A model generated the notes under the pieces. The model did not search any database. It was not told the origin of the DNA and was given only the letters and a program-made list of their open reading frames with translations. From Herbinix sp. (GTDB lineage Bacteria > Bacillota > Clostridia > Lachnospirales > Lachnospiraceae): a stretch of 60,413 nt of DNA. Made by a program: the position numbers and the translations under genes. The stretch spans positions 1-60,413 of the forward strand of contig JAQZBD010000022.1 in the NCBI GenBank assembly GCA_029239235.1, read 5' to 3'. Positions 54,535-60,413 of this stretch are shown here, piece by piece. How positions within the stretch are numbered: position 1 is the first letter of the stretch; each line of letters begins with the position of its first letter.

Positions 54535-55194
54535 TTATATTTCCAAATAGTTAGGCGGTTCCGGATAAAGATGAGAAACCCTATAATTTGCTCCCTTTAT
54601 GAACACTTTATTGTTAATAACCTTTATAGCATCTTTTAATAATAATTGATCAATAACATTTATTATATCAAGTTGTGCATTTAACACACCATTATATCCA
54701 TCTTCATTAAATGCATCTGATAATACGATATTTTGCATTATAATAGGCCCGGTATCTACACCATTGTCAATGAAATGAGCTGTATTCCCTAAATATCTTG
54801 TATTACTTTGTATTGCTCGGTCAATTGCCTTGAGACCTGGAAATTGTGGTAAAATCGATGGGTGAAAGTTGATTATTTTATTTTTAAACTCATCTAATAA
54901 TTTGCCTTTTAAGATATGAGATCCAAAAGAAAAGCAATAATCTATATTATTGTCTTTAAGTAGTTTTAATAGTTCGTTAGACATATATTCATTACTAAAT
55001 TTCTTTTCAACTGGCATTAATTTATAGTCTAATAAAAAATACTTAATGCTATATTTAGTCAACTTCTCCTTTAAATATAATGTATCCGAGTCATCAGAAA
55101 ATACAACTTTTGTTCTGAGTAATATATCCATATCATTTTCTATAATATTTTTTAGCCTCGTAGCTTTACCAGATACATAAAAACAATAATTCAT
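54535..55194 (-). CDS. Formyltransferase-fold enzyme, sugar N-formyltransferase candidate
   Basis: The 219-residue protein has the folate-dependent formyltransferase core with the Asn-His-Asp triad: INFHPSILPQFPGL (Asn and His), GNTAHFIDNGVDTGPII (His and Asp). It is shorter than Met-tRNA formyltransferase and lacks its C-terminal domain. In a sugar island this points to N-formylation of an amino sugar nucleotide (VioF/QdtF type), with the aminotransferase at 52255 making the substrate. A PurN-like role is less likely given the context. Confidence 0.8.
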   Translation of the reverse strand: MNYCFYVSGKATRLKNIIENDMDILLRTKVVFSDDSDTLYLKEKLTKYSIKYFLLDYKLMPVEKKFSNEYMSNELLKLLKDNNIDYCFSFGSHILKGKLLDEFKNKIINFHPSILPQFPGLKAIDRAIQSNTRYLGNTAHFIDNGVDTGPIIMQNIVLSDAFNEDGYNGVLNAQLDIINVIDQLLLKDAIKVINNKVFIKGANYRVSHLYPEPPNYLEI

Positions 55195-55247
55195 TCATAT
55201 TCTCCCTTTTATCACTTTCGCATTGCAAATAGATAATCCCATTTTAA

Positions 55248-55540
55248 TCATACCAATGTGCTTATTCTTACTGCTGCAGCCTCATCGTTCTTACAATCCT
55301 TATAACTTTTCTTAGCGCTCTCCTTATCTCAAAGCATTCATAAATCATCCCAATGATATAACGCGCCAGGTATAGTTGCAAGCAGCTGTAAAATCGTTGA
55401 TCCAAGTACAAATCAAATACCTTATCTTTAAATCTTATACGATATCTTTCGTCCTATCCGTTGATCCAGTATCGACGATAACGATTTCATCAACAAAAGA
55501 AGCTTTACTAGCTAATATATACTCTTTGGAACGAACATTA
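55248..55540 (-). pseudogene. Decayed TPR-type family 2 glycosyltransferase
   Basis: Read on the minus strand, the stretch shows FVDEIVIVDTGSTDRTKDI, then a frameshift, then WINDFTAA, and then, with the whole middle of the gene missing, ARYIIGMIYECFE, another frameshift, and SAKKSYKDCKNDEAAAVR before a stop at 55248-55250. These pieces match the N- and C-terminal parts of the glycosyltransferase at 41547. So this is an internally deleted, frameshifted relic. No start codon or binding site remains. It fills most of the 55195-55598 gap. Confidence 0.8.
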
Positions 55541-55598
55541 CTTATGTTCAATCAAGGTACAGCTTATCTAAAAGCAATCTTATGGTATTTAAGTTATA

Positions 55599-56765
55599 TT
55601 AAAATTCAATGTCATAAAACTTTTTCTTTAATTGAATCTTTTCTCCCAACACATACTCCTTGAGAACCTCAACCACCTTGTTCGAAGTTTCCCCATCTCC
55701 GTACGGATTCACTGTTCTACTCGCACTCTCTTTATATTTACCACTCCTTGCCAATGTAATGGCTTTTTTAATTTCTTCTGTTGTCGGATTACAATTTATT
55801 ACTGAAGTACTTTGAAGCCTTCCCTTCTGTCTGTCTCCAATATTTATTGTGGGCACTCCAAAGGATGGAGCCTCAATTAATCCGCTGGAAGAGTTACCAA
55901 TCACTGCCTCACAATATTTCATGGCACTCAGGTAACGCAGTACTCCTAAAGAGTCAAATGCGCATGCATTCTTATGTTTCATCACATATTCATCAATCAT
56001 TCGATTAATTGTAAGACCGCCAGCATCAGCATTGGATTTCGTGAAGATATAAAATAAATCCTTTTGCCATTCAAATGCCCCAAATAATTCCTCCATTTGC
56101 GCCTCTCCATCATCCTTGTCAAGGGTGACAGGGTGAAAGGTTACTAACGCATAAGGCCTATCCAAAATTATTCCAAGACTTTTTGATAGTTCTTCTCTTG
56201 TAAGCAACTTCATATTCCGAATATTTTCGATTCCGATAGCTCCAACCTGATATACCCGATCAGGCGACTCGCCCATTTGTATTACATGTTTACGATATAA
56301 CTCTGTGCTTGTAAAATGAAGATAACTCATTTTTGTAATCGCATGGCGTATTGCTTCATCCAGTGCACCTTCCGTTGTCTCACCCCCATATAAGTGGGCA
56401 ATGGGAATTCGTGCATTCATTGCTGCAATGCACACTGCAAGCGTTTCATATCTGTCGCCTAAGACAAGGAGCAGATCCGGTTTTCGACTTTCAAAATACT
56501 GCGCAAACCCAATGATTGCCTTACTCATTGCAATTGATACAGCTGCGGATGTGTCCGCTTCTTGTAGTATATCTATCTTCATATCAATCGGGTATCCATC
56601 CTGCTCTATCTCTTTGAAGGTCATACCATAGGCGTCAGACAGATGCATTCCTGTTACAACAATTCTTACATCAAAGTCCAGTACATCTCTTAACTTTGCA
56701 ATAATTGGTTTCAAAAGTCCATATTCTGCACGAGAGGCAGTTAAGACACTGATTGTTTTCTTCAT
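55599..56765 (-). CDS. neuC: UDP/GDP-sugar 2-epimerase, hydrolysing (NeuC/LegG type)
   Basis: The 388-residue enzyme has the epimerase-2 (GT-B) fold: TASRAEYGLLKPI (7-19), LGDRYETLAVCIAA (about 92-105), HLYGGETTEGALDEAIRHAI and the C-terminal GNSSSGLIEAPSFG nucleotide loop. It cleaves the nucleotide and inverts C2 to give the N-acetylmannosamine-type precursor of a nonulosonic acid. It overlaps the neuB stop by four bases (ATGA), so the products are made together. With LegC and PtmE types nearby, the substrate is likely GDP-2,4-diacetamido-trideoxyglucose. Confidence 0.92.
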   Translation of the reverse strand: MKKTISVLTASRAEYGLLKPIIAKLRDVLDFDVRIVVTGMHLSDAYGMTFKEIEQDGYPIDMKIDILQEADTSAAVSIAMSKAIIGFAQYFESRKPDLLLVLGDRYETLAVCIAAMNARIPIAHLYGGETTEGALDEAIRHAITKMSYLHFTSTELYRKHVIQMGESPDRVYQVGAIGIENIRNMKLLTREELSKSLGIILDRPYALVTFHPVTLDKDDGEAQMEELFGAFEWQKDLFYIFTKSNADAGGLTINRMIDEYVMKHKNACAFDSLGVLRYLSAMKYCEAVIGNSSSGLIEAPSFGVPTINIGDRQKGRLQSTSVINCNPTTEEIKKAITLARSGKYKESASRTVNPYGDGETSNKVVEVLKEYVLGEKIQLKKKFYDIEF

Positions 56766-57766
56766 AAACTCGTCTCAATCTTCTCATCTTTTTTAAAATC
56801 TCTGATTGCTGCCTGACCTATTACCTGGTACCATTTCATAGGCGAGATACCATCCCCGGGTCTTTTTGCCACAATATTATCCTCTGTAAATGTATCACCT
56901 TTTTTGATATCGGTTCTTGCCACGATACTTTTTCTTGCTATTTCTTTATTCTGAAGCTCGGATGAAGAAGGTATCTTCTCACCTGTTCCGAGTGCTTTTT
57001 CTATATTACGGATTGCCTTTATCATATCCGCCAATTCCTTCGGCTCTAAGCTAGCTTTATGATCCGGCCCCTCCATATTGCAATCCAGCGTAAAATGCTT
57101 CTCAATTAAAACCGCCCCCATTGTAACAGCTGCAATAGGTACCTCAATCCCTAAAGTATGATCCGAATATCCAACCGTTACACCAAATCGTTGTTTCAAC
57201 GTATCAAGCGCCTTCAGATTTACATCCTGATATGGTGTCGGATATTGTGTATTACAATGTAAAAGTATTATATTCTTCCTATCATACGCATCAAATACTT
57301 GTAAAGCTTCCTCTATTTCATGTAACGTACTCATCCCAGTAGACATAATTATTGGTATCTGTGTTGATGCAATCTTAAGCAAGTAGGGCAGATTTGTGAT
57401 CTCACCGGAAGGTATTTTAAAGAAGGGCATCTGTAACGATCTTAGGAATTCGATACTTTCTTCATCAAAGGGCGTTGATAGAAAGTCAATTTCCAATTCT
57501 TTCGCATATTGATTTAAATTCTTAAACTGTTCATAGGATAATTCCAAGCGTTTCAACATTTCCTGCTGGGATTCTTTCAAATCAGTATTCTTTAATTGAT
57601 ACTCCGCTTTTGGGGCATAAACCGATACCAGATTCTCCGCTTTAAATGTCTGAAACTTCACCGCATCCGCACCGGCCTTTTTTGCCTCAAATATCATTTT
57701 CTTTGCTAATTCATAGTCACCGTTATGGTTAACACCTGCTTCAGCTATCACATATGCCTTATTCAT
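56762..57766 (-). CDS. neuB: Nonulosonic (legionaminic/sialic) acid synthase
   Basis: The 334-residue enzyme condenses the hexose precursor with phosphoenolpyruvate. The TIM barrel (1-270) shows EAGVNHNGDYELAKKMI, DAVKFQTFKAENL, KIPSGEITNLPYL, STGMSTLHEIEEAL and HFTLDCNMEGPDHKASL; an antifreeze-like SAF domain follows (about 280-334; SIVARTDIKKGDTF). Its ATG overlaps the previous stop. Position between the CBS-nucleotidyltransferase and neuC suggests legionaminic acid over sialic acid. Confidence 0.94.
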   Translation of the reverse strand: MNKAYVIAEAGVNHNGDYELAKKMIFEAKKAGADAVKFQTFKAENLVSVYAPKAEYQLKNTDLKESQQEMLKRLELSYEQFKNLNQYAKELEIDFLSTPFDEESIEFLRSLQMPFFKIPSGEITNLPYLLKIASTQIPIIMSTGMSTLHEIEEALQVFDAYDRKNIILLHCNTQYPTPYQDVNLKALDTLKQRFGVTVGYSDHTLGIEVPIAAVTMGAVLIEKHFTLDCNMEGPDHKASLEPKELADMIKAIRNIEKALGTGEKIPSSSELQNKEIARKSIVARTDIKKGDTFTEDNIVAKRPGDGISPMKWYQVIGQAAIRDFKKDEKIETSL

Positions 57767-58815
57767 ACCTTACCTTCATTCTCGAGTCTTTCACGCATTT
57801 TCTCCAACTCTTCCAACTGTCCCATATCCATCCAGGAATGTTCATTAATAGAATAGCTACCTACTTTTTCTCCTGCCTGGATACAGTTTTCGATTACATC
57901 TGTAATATGTATAAAAGTATCCTTAGGAATATAATCGATAAAACGGGGATCTATAGCATACAGCCCTGTATTCACCAGGTAGGAAACACTCGGTTTTTCT
58001 TCCAATGCACTGACCTGTCCCTGATCATTTACGGAAACAGTACCATAAGGAACAACCACTTTTTTAAATGCAGTTACCATGGTAATAATATTATTCTCAT
58101 TTTTATGGTATTTCATAATTTCATAGTAATCGTCTTCGATGATAATATCACAGTTAGTAAGAAAAAAAGATTCTTGGTACTTTCCCTCGATTAGTTTTAA
58201 TCCACCGCCGGTTCCAAAAAACTGATATTCTTCCACAAAGGTAATATCCCTTTGCTTTTCATTGTCAATAAAATAGGATTTAATAAGGTTCTTTTTATAA
58301 TTCACAATAAGGTCAAAGTGGTTACATCCATATTCCTCAAAATGCTCCATAATAATTTCTGTAATGGTTTTTTCGCCAATAGGAATCAAAGGCTTGGGAA
58401 GAATCTGAGTATAAGGATATAGCCTAGTACCCTTGCCTCCAGCCATAATTACTACCGGGACATTCATATCTGCATTCCTAACCGTATTATTATCATATAA
58501 AAATTTAATTGAGACTAATTTATTATTCTTTCCTACAACTGGGAGAGCAGTTATGGAATTTTGCCGCATGATGCTCTTATAATCAATTATATTATCCTTC
58601 GTAATAAAAATGGGGTTGTAATTGCTTATTTCACTGATTTTACTTGTCAAATCACCATTTTGTAAAATGAATCTTCTGATATCTCCGTCAGTTACAACAG
58701 CAAGCAGTCGTCGGCTATCGCATACCAAGGCTACCCCCTTCGCATTCTTATCAATCACCTGCATCACTTCAATAACCGAATTATCTTCCGTTACTATAAA
58801 ATCCTTTAAATTCAT
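57763..58815 (-). CDS. CBS-domain sugar-phosphate nucleotidyltransferase (PtmE-like)
   Basis: Start put at ATG 58815 (350 residues), ten bases behind AAGGA; a GTG at 58824 overlaps that site. Two CBS domains occupy about 1-112, and the nucleotidyltransferase follows from about 118 (VVIMAGGKGTRLYPYTQ, LPKPLIPIGEKTI, FLTNCDIII, NTGLYAIDP). This is the layout of PtmE, which makes GDP-glucosamine for the GDP route to CMP-legionaminic acid. CBS domains suggest feedback by an adenine or CMP ligand. Overlaps neuB by four bases. Confidence 0.85.
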   Translation of the reverse strand: MNLKDFIVTEDNSVIEVMQVIDKNAKGVALVCDSRRLLAVVTDGDIRRFILQNGDLTSKISEISNYNPIFITKDNIIDYKSIMRQNSITALPVVGKNNKLVSIKFLYDNNTVRNADMNVPVVIMAGGKGTRLYPYTQILPKPLIPIGEKTITEIIMEHFEEYGCNHFDLIVNYKKNLIKSYFIDNEKQRDITFVEEYQFFGTGGGLKLIEGKYQESFFLTNCDIIIEDDYYEIMKYHKNENNIITMVTAFKKVVVPYGTVSVNDQGQVSALEEKPSVSYLVNTGLYAIDPRFIDYIPKDTFIHITDVIENCIQAGEKVGSYSINEHSWMDMGQLEELEKMRERLENEGKV

Positions 58816-58888
58816 AGGCTGCACTTCCTTACATTATAAGGTAACTTCCATTTATAATCGAATAAAATCATGTATATCCAGGTAAAAC

Positions 58889-58913
58889 AAAAAAGTCTCT
58901 CTACCAGACTTTT
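58889..58913 (-). terminator. Hairpin with T run upstream of the PtmE-like gene
   Basis: AAAAGTCT at 58891-58898 pairs with AGACTTTT at 58906-58913; on the minus strand T's follow. It lies 76 bases before the start of the gene, so it is either a backup terminator of the upstream unit or an attenuator in the leader. Confidence 0.5.
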
Positions 58914-59039
58914 CTGAAAGAAAATCCTATTTAATATATCGACATTTTTCACACTTTGATAACACCTTATATTATTTTTATTCATTATATATCAATCATT
59001 GTTTGAATTTAAAATACAGTAAGAGTACCGGGTAAAGAA

Positions 59040-59061
59040 AAAGCACCACGACGGGTGCTTT
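59040..59061 (-). terminator. Terminator after the acetyltransferase gene
   Basis: AAAGCACC pairs with GGTGCTTT on a six-base loop; the minus-strand RNA continues TTCTTTACC. It lies 84 bases past the stop at 59145 and splits the island into two transcripts. The rest of 58825-59144 shows no gene. Confidence 0.7.
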
Positions 59062-59144
59062 ATATTACAAAAAAACCTATAGCCTTACGTTTACCTGTGA
59101 TTTGTCCAACTTTAGCTCTTTCGTACTAATTGCTGTTATCGTAA

Positions 59145-59801
59145 CTAGCAACTAGTCCTAACACGGCATGGATTACCATAAGCAATTACCTGAGAACCTA
59201 TATTTGTAACCACAACACTCCCCACTCCAACCATTGTATCAACTCCGATATGAAGCCCTTGCTTAATCACACTACCAGCACCAATGTGGGTACCTTCCCC
59301 AACCTGTACATTGCCACATATGACACTTCCTGGCGCAACATGAACATAAGCTCCAATCCTGCAATTATGTTCAATGGTACAGGAGGTATTTAAGATGGCC
59401 ATCGTTTCTATACTGGCAAAGGCATTGACCACAGCCCTTTTTCCAATATAAATCCCTTCTCCAAGGGCTGCAAATTCACTTATTACACTGGTTTGATCAA
59501 TGATATTAGGAATATGGTAGCCGATTTCTTTCACTTGATGATATAGCCTTTTACGAACATCATAGTCTCCAACACTTCCAACCGCTATAAACGCATCTGT
59601 ATAACCTTCCTGTAATAAGGTAATTAACGCCTCATCTCCTCCAAGAACCGGAACGCCCATAATTTGATCCATTCCATACTCATAATTACCTTTGTCCACA
59701 ATCCCAATTTTCTCAAATTGATAGGATGATAACAACGTATCAAGTACTGATAAACAGTGTCCACCGGCGCCAAGTAATATAATTTTCTTATTACTTCCCA
59801 T
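59145..59801 (-). CDS. NeuD/PglD-type sugar O- or N-acyltransferase (LegH candidate)
   Basis: The 218-residue enzyme has an N-terminal Rossmann-like sugar-nucleotide domain (KKIILLGAGGHCLSVLD, 5-21) and a C-terminal left-handed beta-helix of hexapeptide repeats (about 100-215; IGKRAVVNAFASI, CTIEHNCRIGAYVHVAPGS, GAGSVIKQG). The His in TIEHNC is the probable base. It should acetylate the 4-amino group made by the LegC-type aminotransferase next door, using acetyl-CoA. GGAGA lies ten bases before the ATG. Confidence 0.88.
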   Translation of the reverse strand: MGSNKKIILLGAGGHCLSVLDTLLSSYQFEKIGIVDKGNYEYGMDQIMGVPVLGGDEALITLLQEGYTDAFIAVGSVGDYDVRKRLYHQVKEIGYHIPNIIDQTSVISEFAALGEGIYIGKRAVVNAFASIETMAILNTSCTIEHNCRIGAYVHVAPGSVICGNVQVGEGTHIGAGSVIKQGLHIGVDTMVGVGSVVVTNIGSQVIAYGNPCRVRTSC

Positions 59802-59897
59802 ATCATTTCATCTCCTTTTAAATGAAAGGCTAACAGTTTATACCATAAACCTATATATAATAGTAATTTCAAATCTTTATTATAGATTTTTATGTTA

Positions 59898-60413
59898 TTA
59901 ATCTTGCTTGAAGTTTAAAATGGTGTCTGCAACAAATTCGACATCAAGGGGTGTTAGGTTCGTACTGCAAGGCAAATTCAAGATCTGGTCATAGTAGTTC
60001 AAAGCCTTCTCGATCTGATATGCTTGTGCCTCTTCATATGGCTTTAAGGTGTGTATTAACTTCCAAATTGGTCTGGTTTGTATTTTATTGTCGTTCAGAT
60101 ATTGTAACAAACGATCCCGTTGTAATGTTATATAAGAATAAAACCAATAATTAGGCCTTATGTCCTTACGGAAAGGCAAAAGCGAAATTCCTCTGTCCAG
60201 ATAAGAATCATAATTCTCTTTTTTAATGCGAATAAAACTCTCTAGCTGTTCGAGCTGTGCAAGGCCAATTGCTGCCTGCACGTTAGTCATTCTATAGTTA
60301 TAACCCACTTCATTATGAACAAAATAAACCGTATCGTCCTTCGACTGGGTGGATAGATACCTACATCGATCCAGATATTCTTTATTTCTGGAAACAATCA
60401 TTCCTCCACCACC
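59898..60413 (-). CDS. LegC-type PLP aminotransferase, C-terminal part
   Basis: Only the last 171 residues are inside the window; the frame stays open to the right edge. The Gly-rich GGGGMIVSRNKEYLDRCRYL follows the Schiff-base Lys region, which lies outside. (Key parts: GGGGMIV, STQSKDD, NYRMTNVQAAIGLAQLEQL.) These match aminotransferases of the LegC group that add a 4-amino group to a 4-keto-6-deoxy-HexNAc nucleotide. The acetyltransferase gene follows after about 95 bases, as in legionaminic acid clusters. Confidence 0.85.
   Translation of the reverse strand, partial: GGGGMIVSRNKEYLDRCRYLSTQSKDDTVYFVHNEVGYNYRMTNVQAAIGLAQLEQLESFIRIKKENYDSYLDRGISLLPFRKDIRPNYWFYSYITLQRDRLLQYLNDNKIQTRPIWKLIHTLKPYEEAQAYQIEKALNYYDQILNLPCSTNLTPLDVEFVADTILNFKQD

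Noticed and set aside
57754..58194. 146-codon plus-strand frame
   Set aside because: Antisense to the nucleotidyltransferase gene, no start signal.
58922..58960. Sigma-D-like -10 (GTCGATAT) before the PtmE-like gene
   Set aside because: No TAAA at the right distance; the match is only partial.
1..60413. CRISPR arrays, tRNA or rRNA genes, insertion sequences
   Set aside because: No regularly spaced repeats, no cloverleaf with a TTCGA loop, no ribosomal motifs and no transposase were found by eye; a scan with dedicated tools would settle this.

Overview
The window looks like a chromosome segment of a low-GC, Gram-positive anaerobe of the Lachnospiraceae (Clostridium cluster XIVa) type. The basis is gene content and order (crh/HPr-whiA-rapZ-murB, ROK kinase, hprK, uvrC, ftsH, pfkA-dnaE), strong AGGAGG ribosome binding sites, frequent TTG starts, and a legionaminic-acid-type cluster with a Maf-like protein as in flagellated clostridia. 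The assignment is inferred from gene content; no sequence search was possible. No rRNA, tRNA, CRISPR array or insertion sequence was recognised.

Region 1 (about 717-16235) is a contractile-tail locus on the minus strand. In transcription order it has a DUF1492/ArpU-type regulator, a terminator-like hairpin, a short unknown gene, tail terminator, sheath, tube, tail chaperone with an A9 slippery site for a -1 frameshift, tape measure, LysM protein, XkdQ/R/S/T/U-type baseplate proteins, two tail fibres that share a domain, XkdW-like and XkdX-like proteins. No portal, capsid, terminase, integrase or lysis gene is present, so the locus resembles an R-type tailocin (diffocin/PBSX-like) more than a prophage. 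A divergent XRE repressor with a clear promoter lies on its right.

Region 2 (16236-19155) holds a frameshifted small membrane protein gene and an ECF sigma factor with its membrane anti-sigma factor. Region 3 (19190-36881) is core housekeeping: pfkA, dnaE, a Crh-like HPr paralogue, whiA, rapZ, murB, a ROK kinase, hprK, uvrC, ftsH, pyrG and lspA. The HPr paralogue has Glu at position 15 and keeps Ser46; HprK lies nearby, so this is a regulatory pair and not a phosphotransfer step. The gaps contain a folded RNA candidate (24226-24363), a transcription-attenuation leader before pyrG (34249-34363), and a small family of repeated hairpins.

Region 4 (36953-60413) is a surface-glycan island on the minus strand, probably for flagellin. 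It has a Maf-like protein, tetratricopeptide-linked family 2 glycosyltransferases, a secreted protein behind a sigma-D-like promoter, a large protein ending in a citrate-lyase-ligase-like nucleotidyltransferase domain, glycosyltransferase-methyltransferase fusions, a WbqC-like protein that seems to start at ATA, two StrF-like proteins, an FkbM methyltransferase, a sugar aminotransferase plus formyltransferase pair, a decayed glycosyltransferase gene, and the legionaminic-acid set (NeuC, NeuB, CBS-nucleotidyltransferase, NeuD/PglD-type acetyltransferase, LegC-type aminotransferase cut by the window edge).
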